Positions 46,120-57,534 of a DNA stretch of 64,000 nt are shown in pieces. The stretch lies in assembly GCA_037903355.1 (NCBI GenBank), contig JBAJFE010000018.1, positions 1,116,001 to 1,180,000 on the forward strand. Direction: 5' to 3'. Within the stretch, counting starts at the first letter, position 1, and each line of letters starts with the position of its first letter. The translations under genes and the position numbers were made by a program. The DNA comes from Trichuris trichiura. Its lineage: Eukaryota > Nematoda > Enoplea > Trichinellida > Trichuridae. The notes under the pieces were generated by a model that was not told where the DNA came from, made no database searches, and worked only from the letters and a program-made list of their open reading frames with translations.

Positions 46120-47219
46120 GTAATATTGTTTGCATAAAAATTAACAAGCGAAGAATTCCGGGTCGTTTAAGGTACACGGACGACAATGCCATTGTTGATT
46201 GACGGCTCCGCTTAGTGAAAAATCTCAAATCGCAATAACAACTTTCCGCAACGCCATCTGACGACTTGAAAATGCAACAAAAATTCCTGGATACAAGCTT
46301 CGAAGTTTTCTTCTTAAGTTTTGCCCTTACTTCGTCTTCTGCTGTTCTTCCTACGTTGCTTACCAATGTCGAGCTTTCAAAACATTCCCATTTGGAGAGC
46401 CTTAGCAGCACGGTGCTCTTTTTGTGGAAAAAAGATCATTTTTGCAGTTGAGGCGTATAAACGATTTGATATGTTAATATACGATTGATTCTTTTAAGTT
46501 ATTTATTCAGGTTGTTAGTACACGCGGCTCAGACTGCGCTATCGGAGCTCGACTTGTCTACCTAAGAAATTCCATTGGAAGTGTGCAAACGGAGTATAAG
46601 CTTTTAAGGCAACGATCAAACGGCGCATTTTAATTTGTCCCAAATTGCCAACCTTCCCGCCAGCCAGCTGACCCGGCAAAGTCAAAGCAGTCAGTGTATG
46701 CCGCAGCTTTTATGGGATTTACCCATTTTGGGTGTTGGCCGTCCGGGTTGACTTGCGGCGACTTGCATTAAGTCATTGATTTCGTTGACTTTCGGTTGTG
46801 GACAGCGAATTCAATTTACGATTGCTTCAGAATGCCCAATAATAAGTTGTTTGCCCTTTTGGCCAGTTGCGCTTGCAAACAGAAACGCTTAGAAGCGATA
46901 GTGTCTTGCGCGGTTTGCCAATTGACGTATTGCTGCCATCTTGAACTAAATCAATTATATGCTTAATCGACCCGTAACGTAAAAGGTGAACATATGAATG
47001 ATGCCCTTTCAATAATGTGTAACTTCGTCAAGTTAATGGTAGCTCACTTCTCTTATGCTCAAGCGGTATGTCTAATGATGTCCGTCTTTTAAGAATTGAA
47101 TGTGCTTAAAAGATCCTAAGCTTGCTAAGGCATTCGCGAACTCCAGGTTAGCTTTTCTCTATTGGCTCAACAGCTGCAATGTTCAAAATTCTACGCAAAA
47201 CTATATCAGTATTATAAAG
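46120..47219. other. No confident gene
   Basis: A minus frame at 46411-46109 (RTAEDEVRAKLKKKTSK) is open for 100 codons but overlaps an open plus frame and has no clear exon borders. The rest is blank. Confidence 0.3.
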
Positions 47220-47530
47220 GAAGGAAAGAAAGCGGTTGAGGTTGAAATTCCGATAGTCAAAATCATGAATAGCTCGAAGATAGACTTGAAGTGTTGCCTT
47301 GTGGCAATTGCGCATTGGCATCTTCTAGATAAGGAACGTATTTGAATAATAGAGTTATTATACTGGCCTTATTAGAAGTAAGTGGTCTGCAAAACGAGGC
47401 TCTATAACAAAACTCCTAGAAAATGCCAATGCGCAACTGCCATAAGGCCAAACCTTACAGTGCATTTTCGACATATTCGGGATTTCGACCTTTTGGGATT
47501 TAAACTGCAGGGATTGATTTTGTTCCTAAA
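47220..47530. repeat. Degenerate long palindrome
   Basis: The best arm segments are TTGCCTTGTGGCAATTGCGC (from 47295) and its inverted counterpart GCGCAACTGCCATAAGGC (47429-47446). Weaker complementarity runs outward on both sides for more than 100 bp. It is an old foldback element. Two open frames here (47100-47345 and 47382-47669) are probably accidents of this structure. Confidence 0.5.
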
Positions 47531-47969
47531 CCGAAAGAAAGCAACGGTTACTCTCAGAAGTATGTTGAAGTTGTCGTCGTCGATATGTGATGAAAAAAAT
47601 TTAAACTCATTTCGTAGGACTGTTTATCTCCAAGGCAACCGTAAACAGCTTAGCCAACCGAGCGAATAAAGCTTTTAATAATAAAAAGTCGGCGGGACGT
47701 TTTTAAACTGATTTATTCCTTATTAAAGTAGAAATACATTAAATATCGTTGAAGCGTATGTGAAGAAAAAAACAGAAAGGCATTGAATTCGGAGTAAACA
47801 CACTTTATGAGCGCGTAATAAACATTGAATGCAGAAATGTATACTTAAGTCAGCAAACACCTTACAAGCAATGATGAACTTTTGGTGGTTCGTGCAGAAG
47901 ACTAATTTAGTTTTGACGGCTCATAATAACTTCGAGCAAAATCTAAAGTTGCTCAGTAGGTCCAATATA

Positions 47970-48683
47970 CAGTAAAACTTTCCTAATCCGAACGCTTCGG
48001 GGCGGGAGGTAGTTCGGATTGCGGAAAAATTCGGATTATGGAGGAGGCTTACAATAGGCTACAGAAAAGCAGTAATGCAATTTTAAATGCATGTTCCTGG
48101 CGTCTACAGCGTAATGTTAGTCTCTGCAAAGGGTGGATAGCTTAATGAAGGTAGCAAAATCCGTCTGATCAAGGAAAACGACTGACTAGCAGAAGTCAGT
48201 ATCTTGAATGGTGTGGACGCAGTACCGCGAAGCTACATGGAAATAGTTGCCATGAACTTATTTTTCCATATTCGTAATTACCGGCCGGCTCTGTTGGCTC
48301 GAAAAGAAATTGAGTTAGCTGTCGATCATTGCTTTGTATGGGAACATATCGAAATTTATACGACTGAAAAACACCAAGTTTTTGATCCACAATTTTGTTT
48401 ATTTGGGGAAACGGAGGTCTCGAGGTGCCTTGCTGCAACCAACTTATTGGTCGAGATTAGTTCGACAGAACCATGGATAGCCTGCGCCTATGTTAACGTA
48501 TACCGAAAGGACTGGTGCCAAATTGTTTACTGCCCTTATAGCCGTTGCCGCCAAGTGACTGCGCGTTTCGCACAGGTAGCCTAATTATCTTTAATGCACA
48601 CGGTCGCTCTATTGTTCTCTTCCACGAGTTCGGATTAGAGAGGGATTCGGATTATGGAGGTTCCGATTAGAGAGGTTTCGCTG
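47970..48683. mobile_element. Non-autonomous pogo/Tigger-type element (714 bp)
   Basis: The ends CAGTAAAACTTTCCTAATCC and the inverted CAGCGAAACCTCTCTAATCG agree at 14 of 20 positions. Each is followed inward by repeats of a TAATCCGAA/TTCGGATTA motif, and each is flanked by TA (47968-47969 and 48684-48685). CAGT-type ends with TA duplication are typical of the pogo group. It is too short for a transposase and its ends differ from the Tigger copy at 18.5 kb, so another source element must exist in the genome. Confidence 0.82.
48204..48584 (+). CDS. Open frame of 126 codons inside the pogo-like element
   Basis: The frame starts MNGVDAVPRSYMEIVAMNLF and ends with WCQIVYCPYSRCRQVTARFA close to the TIR. 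It does not resemble a pogo transposase. It could be a captured host fragment, a decayed internal remnant or chance. A competing minus frame (48438-48196) is also open. Function is unknown. Confidence 0.25.
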   Translation: MNGVDAVPRSYMEIVAMNLFFHIRNYRPALLARKEIELAVDHCFVWEHIEIYTTEKHQVFDPQFCLFGETEVSRCLAATNLLVEISSTEPWIACAYVNVYRKDWCQIVYCPYSRCRQVTARFAQVA

Positions 48684-49017
48684 TACTTACAATAAGGAAG
48701 AAAGCATTAATTTTGAAAATAACAACTGCCTCTGAACAAATGAAAATGTTTGTGCTGGACTGCTTATGGGGTTGTGACGGCCTTTCCCAAAATGGCTTCG
48801 ACTCATAACAAGTCGTACTGATTTTACCGTCCATGTTCGTACGACTTTCTCTTTTCGCTTTACGTTTTTTTTATTAATTTTAAGAATGAAGACAAGTTGG
48901 GCACAAGCATTATGTCCAAGTCACTTTCAAGGGTTAACAATGAACGGATTCTTCCATTGATAAATAGGGAAGAATGAAGTTGTAAAAAAGGCTGAATTAA
49001 CTATTAATGACTCGGCG
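48684..49017. other. No gene seen
   Basis: Short spacer between the pogo-like element and the GTA microsatellite. Nothing was recognised. Confidence 0.4.
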
Positions 49018-49179
<162 letters not shown>

Positions 49180-49288
49180 TTGAACGTTCTAAGATTGTTC
49201 CGGCAGTTCAGCAAAGTGCTTTAGGTACGTTGCGACTGAAGCGAACGTCTCAATGAGTTTACTTGTAGTACTTGGAGTACTCTTAGGC

Positions 49289-49492
49289 CATAGTTTCTCA
49301 ACCTTTTTTGCCCCAGGGCTCCCCTAGGCCTTGTCAGGGCCCACCAGGCCCCCCCTAATCCTTGTAAGGGCCCACCGTTTATTGGGACAATGTCCTGCGC
49401 ATTATCCTCCAGGGCCTCCTGGCTTCCAGGGCTCCCCTAAAATCTCCCAGGGCCCCCCAGGGGGGCCCTAGGGCCCACGTTGAGAAACACTG
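49289..49492. mobile_element. hAT-type MITE with 8-bp target duplication
   Basis: TCTTAGGC occurs at 49281-49288 and 49493-49500. The left end CATAGTTTCTCAACC and inverted right end CAGTGTTTCTCAACG form the TIR; the pattern CAGTGxTTCTCAACC is common to hAT MITEs. The interior is strikingly GC-rich with runs of C and G, unlike the host sequence. The 204-bp length and perfect duplication indicate recent movement. Confidence 0.88.
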
Positions 49493-49500
49493 TCTTAGGC

Positions 49501-50761
49501 GATTAATTCACAGAACCAATATAGAAGAAAAGAAAGCAACAGCCGCTTGTCGCGTACTCCGTCTTTAACTGTATGCCAATTCAGTGGTAAATGAGCTTAC
49601 CATAGAAGAAAATGACTGTATGGCAAGTTTTGGATACCATTGAGCTTAAGGGATCAAGAAAAGATTGAACCAACGGAGCGAGGAATTATTCGTCCGCGTT
49701 TAGCAGTAGCAAAAATGCTCAATGGTGAAAAATGACAGCAAACTAACTACACTAATCTGTTCTAGTTTAATTTTAAAAGTAACAAAAAGGTACAAAACAA
49801 TTAAACGAGGTGCATTGACTAATCACGGAGAATTTATGTAATTATTGCCAAATTTAAACTGTTGCGGACGTAGCATGGATGAACAAGTGCTAAGACAGGT
49901 CACCGTATGCTTTCCAGCTGAGCCTAAGTGCGAATCCGTATCTTAAGTTGCCTTCGTGTCCTTGAGGGAAACAATCTGACGCATCTGCAATTATAAGCCT
50001 AAGAATCTATCACCAATAATCAGTAGAAAAAAAATAAAAACCGTTGTAGCTTTTGTATGCTCGGTACCACCGCATGCCTGCGATTTTTGCATTGCGCTTT
50101 GGGCTGCCACCCTGCCGCTCATCTTCTGTTTACGGCTTAGGACGAATGCCGGTTTGGGCCCAGAAGAGGAACCAAAAGACAGCTGCTTCGATACGGTAGA
50201 ACAGGACGACGTTGTTGTCTTTCGACTTGAGCGCATTGCTGCTGAAAACCCCCCTGAAATAGTTGCACTGTACCATTCGTCAATTAATTTTTACGACGCT
50301 TCGTCAAGCGAAATTTTCATTATCCGCGGAAGGTATTAGGTTCATTATAATGTTCTCTCAAACATCGCTGCGAAAACAGTTAACGCCTATTTTATTGAGA
50401 GCTCATAATTTTGTGAATGAACGTGTTGCATACGCACAAGTTCGCTTCTTCCATAAAAATTTTACTGGTTTAATTTTTACCTTTAAGACGCGCGGAATGA
50501 ATTTCTTCTCATCAGTTGTTTTAACGTATGCGTATGCTAGCAGTGTTCGTAAAAGTGTTGGAAAATTGAAGCATATCCAGTCGGCGGGAAAATGAGAATT
50601 AAATTTCAGGCAGTTTGAATGCTTAAAAGTCTGCTCCTGACGTCAGCAGATAGAATTTCAATCCTTTCTGACGTCATCGTTGACTGTGTTTACAAAAAGA
50701 CTACCGATTAGTTCAATCCAAGCTCAGAATTTTAAAGCGTCTTAACGTAATTGAAAAGATG
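49501..50761. other. No confident gene
   Basis: Overlapping open frames exist near 49991-50339 on both strands. The minus one ends in a membrane-like TVFIFFLLIIGDRFLGL, but neither has support beyond being open. A plus frame at 50263-50595 is likewise unsupported. Confidence 0.3.
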
Positions 50762-51199
50762 CTAAGTAGAGATACAAAAGCCAGGTTGGCAAACAACCTC
50801 CAATTGGACAAGATTGAATCGTTCGCGTGATTTATATTGATAAAAGCTAAGAAGTTTGATCAGAAAAGGACGTTGAAAAAAAGATAAGCAGGTATGCGTC
50901 CGCTTACTGTTCATAGCACCAGGAGATCCCCTTTGAAGTAGATTCCTTTCTGAAATCAATAAGTACAAGGAATAGTAAACTGCTATACAGGTTAGACCGG
51001 TAACAGCCGAAGCCCAATGAACATGAGACATTCGCGTCTTCGTCCGCTTCTCCAACGATTGGAATACCTTGTTTTGAGGATCTTTTGATAATCGATTGAT
51101 GGTACTCATATAATGCCATCTCCCGGCTGCGCTCACTATGACCGGTGCAAACAAAATAAAAAGCGTTACCGAAGGAAAAGCAGCTCTGCTTTTCGGCAT
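50762..51199 (-). CDS. Hypothetical small membrane protein
   Basis: A 145-codon frame starts MPKSRAAFPSVTLFILFAPV, resembling a signal peptide or first membrane helix. It has a second hydrophobic segment at about 64-82 (SAVTGLTCIAVYYSLYLLI). The tail after about residue 95 looks less protein-like, so the true gene may splice there. No family was recognised. Confidence 0.4.
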   Translation of the reverse strand: MPKSRAAFPSVTLFILFAPVIVSAAGRWHYMSTINRLSKDPQNKVFQSLEKRTKTRMSHVHWASAVTGLTCIAVYYSLYLLISERNLLQRGSPGAMNSKRTHTCLSFFQRPFLIKLLSFYQYKSRERFNLVQLEVVCQPGFCIST

Positions 51200-52399
51200 T
51201 TTATCCTCCCTTTAAGTAAACGCACCCTATATGGCTTGGCTAAGTCGAAACTTCTTCAGAGCATGTTCGTTTGGTCCATGAACACTTGGGCGGGTCGGCT
51301 ATTTCAATTCTTGTATTCTCTTTAAACTTGCCAATAAGAATTTGAGCAACTTTAAATTTTAATAAGAAATATTTTACTTGACTTATTATTTAGCTCATTT
51401 TATTTGCCTTGACTAAACAGGTACTCGAAGTCGGATTTTTGATAAAGCTGAGTGGCGAATAATAGTTTTCCGTGGATTTACTTGCTGATTTAGGCTATTA
51501 AAAAGTTTTAAAACCAACGGACTTAGCTGTAAAAAAAGATAGGTTCATTGGAGGCGGTAATGCGCAGCACTGCAGCCGACCCAAAAGTGCAATCGTAAAA
51601 CCCCAAAATGTTCGAAACGTTAAGTTACGCTAGAAAACGCTAACGAAGTGACTATTCTAATGTTAACCATATTCGAGATTAAAATTATGTTTTATGCAAA
51701 TTTTTAAAATTCTAAAATCCAGAAAGCGACTTTTGCGACGCAGCGTCAAAGTTGGTCTGCCGCTTTTCATTTTGTTCTGCTTAGCATCATTTGGTAATCC
51801 AGGGCAAAGTTTAGATCGTAGAATTTAAGACCATTTCGCCTTATAAGGCAAACGCCGTCATTTTGATGGCGAAATAGGAAGAAGCAAATTACCGTTATGC
51901 GTAGTCATAAATAGAGGATCTATTTTAGGCCAGAATCTTCTTCGCTTCTGTATTCGTGCGTTTACGCAGAACTGACCGCGATTTCCCTGTACGTAAGGCG
52001 ATTACGAAATTCTTCGTTTTTCAAGCGGTCTCACGTCAGTATAATTCGGCCAAGCATTATTTACCATTCCCTTTTGGTAGCGACTACTTGAAAATTATGT
52101 AACCGATTGATTTGAACATTTAAGCGTTTTCCCGTTAACCCATAAGAAGGACAGATATATCTGAAACCAACATTTCCAATCGGGTCACCAACTTTTGACG
52201 GTCCAGTTTTCGACGCGCATTGCCGCGAAATGACTAGAAATTGATTTGGCAATAGCGGTCGACCTATTTGGGTGCTTAGCGAATGTAAAGGAATTTTTAC
52301 GCTACCAACAAATGCATTGAAAACTTGTTGCTTCTTCCATGCAATATCCGCGAAAGCTGTTTCGCGGCATTGTTAGATTCTCGAAACAGCGGCTGTTAC
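51200..52399. other. No gene seen
   Basis: AT-rich spacer. No supported exon, RNA gene or repeat was recognised. Confidence 0.35.
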
Positions 52400-52789
52400 T
52401 TTCAATAAAACAATTTGAATGCCAACAATTCGTACGATGAAGCGCAACTGCGCGCCTTTGACTTTTCACGTTCTCTCCTCGAGCAACACAATTACCGATT
52501 AGTCAAACGAAACTGCGAAAGGGAATGCGGTAAGATTTATTCATTGTTGAATGGACCTACCGAAACATGGGCTCAATACGCTAAGAAATCAATCTTGTTA
52601 CTCATTTCGGAAGCTTGCAGTTTGAACACAAAATAAAATCTATTTATTACAGAGCCATTGTCTTTGTGCCAACCGAACTTACCACTACACGTTCGTTTAG
52701 AAAATATCTCCTCTATCAATAATTCCGCAAGAAAGCCAAGCAGGTACACTCCATTTAAGGTAGTTCGTCTTGTCAACGCTGAAGCTTAA
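52400..52789 (+). CDS. Partial gene of unknown function
   Basis: An exon ending at 52529 (GAATGCG|GTAAGA) reads SYDEAQLRAFDFSRSLLEQH and ends RNCERECG. It joins in phase to 52653-52789, which reads SLCQPNLPLHVRLENISSIN and then RYTPFKVVRLVNAEA before a stop. A donor-like AAG|GTAGTT at 52758-52763 could extend it further. The 5' end was not found. No family was recognised. Confidence 0.38.
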
Positions 52790-53330
52790 AGAAGGCAAAG
52801 CCATTATTGCTGCTTCGCCTGTGGAGCTATCTGCGCCTTTTGGTCGTCATCTCTTTGACAATGGAGTTTTCGGGATTCATCTGTTCCATTGTCTTTTCGT
52901 TACGTATTTCGTCTTCACTTGTTTTTAAAAATTCTGAAGGAAAGCAACTCAACCTTGGTCATATTGAAGTATTGAGCAACTTGGGCGTAAACCAACGCTC
53001 TAACGTGCAATGCCCAAGGTAAAGTTCTTTGTAGGCAGCTTGCGGGTTGAAGATGTAAGTTTAAATATTTTTAAAATCAAAAGTGTACGGGAATGGTTTG
53101 CTGAAGTCCCGCCAGAAAACCTTTTTATTTGGGGCAGCTTCAGTGCATAGAAAACTGAATTGGTAAGATCAAACAGGAGGCATAGGCGTGCCGACTTGCA
53201 TCACATGGGTGTAAAAAAAACGCTCGAACGCTAGAATTAAAACAAAACCCAAAGGAAAAAATTTTCTTTTTTAGATCGGTAGAACGCCACGGTTTTGTTC
53301 CAACAGTACAACTGCTTCCATTATTAGACA
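52790..53330. other. No confident gene
   Basis: Two plus frames are open: one reads LKEGKAIIAASPVELSAPFG, the other ends LGHIEVLSNLGVNQRSNVQC. They may be further exons of the preceding gene, but I could not place the junctions. Confidence 0.3.
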
Positions 53331-53567
53331 TTACTTTCTCTTCTCTTTATTTTTCTTTTTTTCTTGTGCCTTTCTTTTACGCTCTTTCAGAATATAGATC
53401 AGCTTGTAAACTACGAAACCTAAGAATACTCAGCGAATACAAGAATAGTAGAAATATGAAAAACAATAAACCATACCAATCAGAGATACAACTATTACAG
53501 CTGGAATAAGGAAGACGCTATTGCTTATCTTGTGCCCATAAGGAACGTCACCGTCTAAGTCAACCAT
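53331..53567 (-). CDS. Small integral membrane protein (59 residues), unknown family
   Basis: Exons 53567-53477 and 53419-53331 join in phase (ATTG|GTATGG donor, TTCTTAG acceptor). The product has a short luminal-type N-terminus (MVDLDGDVPYGHKISNS) and one helix (VFLIPAVIVVSLIGFVVY). It ends in a strongly basic, Lys/Arg/Glu-rich tail (KERKRKAQEKKKNKEKRK). The architecture is like SMIM15-type small membrane proteins, but I cannot align it confidently to any of them. The splice phase and composition make it a likely real gene. Confidence 0.6.
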
Positions 53568-54261
53568 TGCGAAGGTGACTAGTTAAACAATGCCAGCTCT
53601 CCGTACGCGCTGCTAAGGACACGTGGTCACGTGGCATCAGTGCGTGCATCTTCGTACAGTATTCATGAGAGCAAACCTGAATTTAAATTAAGTATTGACA
53701 CAGAAATTTTTGCCACTTAATGCTCGAAAGCAGCTGTTGCCAAAAAAGGCAGCTACATGGATGCGTTGCTGGCATGGCAAGTTTTCTCCAATTTTTGTAA
53801 AATGTTAAACTTGAAAGCTCGAACTTTGCTCGAAGCAAGTGCCGCAAGGTCAGCAACAACTGGCCGGACATTGGCAGCGTGAAATGCATGTCTGAATCGA
53901 CTAGTCGGCGTACAATTTTTCTCCCGCGCTGCTTTCGTTGCCGGTTGCCGGAAAACACTTTTCATTATTAACTAGCTGCCCGCTGTCTTCTCTTAGCTCA
54001 TAAAGCTGCGTAAACAATTCGCTTTTAGTAATTCTACAATAGAATCATTAGCGTACCTGCCTTTCCTTATTTCATACAGTATGAAAGTTTATTTTTCTTC
54101 TCTTTTGCGGGTAATTCTAATGGATCGTTGGTTTTCCAAAGCGTACGTTAATTTGTTGCTTTAGAATATTCCTACTAGTTGCTAGTTGGTCTGTTTCGGT
54201 TCTCTTTGTCGTTGCGCGGAGTGGTTCCGCGAGCTTACGTTTCACTGGCCGTAAAGCGAGC
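53568..54261. other. Divergent intergenic region
   Basis: It separates the minus-strand small membrane protein from the plus-strand gene starting at 54262, so it probably holds both promoters. A 67-codon minus frame (54320-54117) overlaps exon 1 of the plus gene in antisense and is noted as a finding. Confidence 0.35.
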
Positions 54262-57200
54262 ATGGATTCTTCGCTGGGCAAAAGGGTAAAAAAAGATTCA
54301 AAGTCGTCCAGCAAAAACAAGGTTTGTTCGCATCCTTTGAATTTTGAGTAGGAGTTGCGCGCATTGCTTCGCTTTTTCAGAACATCAAAAAGGCCAAACG
54401 CCCGAAGCGGGAAAAGGATAGAAACGAACTGAATCCTCCCGGATTGTATATTGAGATTTCACCGCACTGGTCGCAGTCGCAGGTCAAATGCTTGCCCACT
54501 TTAACCGAGGCATTGGAACAGGGCTTGCCTGAAACGATTTGGGGAAGGCTTCACGCACTGCGCCCAAAGGAACCCGACCTTTTGCAGCTGTTTCACGAAA
54601 TTGAAATTGACGAAAATGAGCCAGCACCGAAAAAGCCTATTCCTTTCAACAGGCGACTAATGGACATGTCATTTCCTATAAAAGAGGCCAATTGCGCGGA
54701 TGAACATCTCGAGTGGACCTCTGTTGGCAAAAGAGTACAGCCTTCGGTTGTAACGGACAATGGGCTTAATGTCATGCTAGATATGAGTATTAAAGCCGCG
54801 TATAGTTTTCGGCAGGTGAGCGCGAATCCACCAAAATTTTTGAATTCCGTTTCATGCAACTTGAACTCCAACGATTGGGCATTCGATGGTAACGCTCCAC
54901 TTTGGGAAACGTTAATGAGAGAGTACGTCTCTGATAAGCATTAGATGCGATTCTTTTTTGCTTATTGTAGATCAGTGAAGCGTACAGACGTAACTCTATT
55001 GATCAAATGTCATAACGTAGTTCAACGGCAGGTATTATTCAACTTAGTGGCTGCAAACGTGAGTATTTTATTGCCCTCATCCTACTGTATTCGTTTAGGA
55101 GATACTTTTCTTTCGTTTAGACTTACAACCGCGACTTGCTACTGCTGGAAGGCTTAAAGAAGGGCGCCAGAATAATGCGTCTAGAATGGGACAAATGCCT
55201 ATCCTTGGGCTCCGTTAGGCGAGTAAACAAGTCGCTGCTCAACCATTTAGAAGTACACCAACTGTCCACTTATTTGGCAATTTTGAAAATGATGCGGTTT
55301 AAGGTAATTAGCATATGCACGCCATTAAAGTTCGCTATTCCATTCATAGTTGCAGTATGATTTAAAAACTTTGATCTATTCCTGAAACTGGGGGCGTTAA
55401 GGCTTTTTCGCATAAATAGCTTCCTTCCATTGAGCCTTAACTGTTGTTTTATTGTAAGCAGGTACAGTAAAATCTCTGTAAGTTGACCGCCCAACGGACG
55501 GTGACGAGGTGCTCAGCATAGGCTGTATTGAACCTGAAAATAGGCTTACTCTAACAACACGCAGGTGTGCTTTATTTTTTTTGAATGTTTTTTTTTTCCG
55601 GAGAATGGCATGCATAATAAAAACATGGTACACTCATCCATACGGTATCATGAATCCTCCAGAATAGTAAGGGGCATATTTTTAAGTTGTATTATTCTTT
55701 TGTTGTTTTTTCTTTCTTATTTACTTTGTCGAAGCTTTTATAACTTTTCGCTTCGAGCGTTAAAATTTTCAGCGCGTTTCAAACTACTTGCAGACATTTT
55801 TGCACTGTCGCGAATGCGCCAATGTTTCTTTCTTGCGGCTTATTTTCCGAAAAAATGTTCCGAAATTCAAAAAAGCAAAAGTACGCGAAAGATCAGCTTC
55901 TTACTGTCTTAACGTCCCTACTTACAGTCTGTTACGTGTTGCAGTGACCGCGTAGGCGTGTAATTTGCCATTAGCTGTCCGCCTTTTTAGGATGTCCAGT
56001 TTGTGGATAAACAGTTGTTTGGTTGGAAGGCTTCCAAGAAGGACAAAAAGGCGAAAGTCAAGTGTCCAGTTGTTCAATTTTTGCGCTCGCGCATTGCCGT
56101 TCAACCTTACATATGCGGACCAATTAGGCCAATATCCTCGCTGCCAAGCGACCTGCTCTTTTTGCTTTTATGGCCAAACGTCCATTACGCGGGTTCCAAT
56201 CCCGATGAAGCGCACGAAAACTGTAAAATTTTTTTCAAGTAAGTTCCTGTTCACTGACGCGCCACAGCGTGATAGTCTCTTAATTCTTATAACAATCTTT
56301 TAGCTTCAAATAGAAATTTATGCAAATTACTTCATGCCCATCGTTTATAACTGCTATTAAACGTTCACCGTCTTCCTTTCGAATAGGCGTCTCTTACCAG
56401 CCGTTGCCAAAGTGAAGCACGTAATTCCAATACCGGTTGATCGAAACTCGCCTCGTAATCTCTACTTTGTATCGTTCATCAAAAGTTTCATGGAGCAGCT
56501 TGATCGGGTTAACAGAATGCAGGTTCCTATTGCGCTATTGGAAAACACGTTTTTCTTTTTGTAGCTGTTCGCTTTGAATTCGACGAGACGAATTGTGCTG
56601 GTCGGCTGGGGCGTCTCTTGCATTCCGATAATTCACGTTAGCTCACCCCTTTGAAGAAAAAATTTAAACACGCGACGTTGTCTTTATAGGCGGTGACGAA
56701 ATACGACTCTTTGTGCGCTGCCATACTGATGGACTACCAAAACTTAACTTCGGCTGGAATAAGTTGGGTAAGCTTTTGTTGGCGTGTTTCTTTTTCCGTT
56801 GACGTGTTTGTTGCAACAGAGAAACCATGAAAAGTTGGAAGGCTTTGACAAACCGTTGCTGTACGTCGTAGGCGAAATGTCGAAGTATTGCAACGTCAAT
56901 CGTCTTTTGGACGTGCGAACCAAAATGCGTAGTAGGATTGAATTGTTTGATTACGATCGTTCTCAAATGCGTTCTCTAGAAACCAATATGGGCACAGTGA
57001 CTGTGTGCAATGCCACGGAGAACCTGTCGGTATTGCCCAACGCGTTGTTCGCTTTGAATGTCAGCCAGGCTTGCGTCAATCATTGCATTCTTGTAAGCGC
57101 CACTCACATTCGTGATTCGTATCTTTCTAAAAATGGAATTGATTTTTTATTACAGGAAGCGATTGTGGAGTTCTTGAATCTCGTCATGAATCGGACGACC

Positions 57201-57534
57201 GTTAATCCAGATTTCCTTATGCGGTTGCCATCGCTTGAAATGGAGCAATTGGTGAGCAGAAACATTACTTAAGTCCGTATTAGCTAAAGTCAGTGCCGGA
57301 ATTCAGAGGTTAACAGTTATGAAAGAGAGAATGGAAAAATTGGCTCAAGTGCAGCGCTACTCGATGGTTCCGTCCACTTGGCGCCCGCCTGTAGTTAAAG
57401 CTAAGACGAAAGGCGGCTTGGAAGCAGCCGAACCTGAAGATCCTCAACAGTCCGGTGTAAATACGGAAGAAACGTCGCCTTTGTTGACTACAAGGACGAG
57501 GGCTGTAAAACAGCCACTCGTGTTTGATCTCTAG
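54262..57534 (+). CDS. Unrecognised 700-residue protein, ten exons
   Basis: Exons 54262-54321, 54381-54922, 54971-55058, 55121-55303, 55773-55880, 55991-56238, 56387-56522, 56690-56767, 56820-57251 and 57307-57534 join in phase throughout and total exactly 701 codons. The N-terminus is very basic (GKRVKKDSKSSSKNKNIKKA, KRPKREKDR) and looks like a nuclear localisation signal. No membrane segments or signal peptide were seen. Later segments are helical and hydrophobic-patterned (SLPSDLLFLLLWPNVHYAG, SPRNLYFVSFIKSFMEQLDR, DKPLLYVVGEMSKYCNVNRL). The last 70 residues are Pro/Glu/Thr-rich and probably disordered. I considered eIF3d and MED17 from short matches and rejected both. A conserved nuclear complex subunit is a guess only. 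Confidence 0.75.

Noticed and set aside
47100..47669. Two plus-strand frames of 81 and 95 codons.
   Set aside because: They lie on opposite arms of a decayed palindrome and have no exon signals.
49991..50236. Minus frame with C-terminal hydrophobic tail, considered as RAMP4/SERP1 or Sec61 beta.
   Set aside because: The sequence before the tail matches neither family in any frame.
56690..56767. A frame reading GDEIRLFVRCHTDG, with SPRNL upstream, suggested eIF3d.
   Set aside because: Intron phase selects another frame for this exon (AVTKYDSLCAAILMDYQN), and the spacing of the blocks does not fit eIF3d, which is highly conserved in animals.
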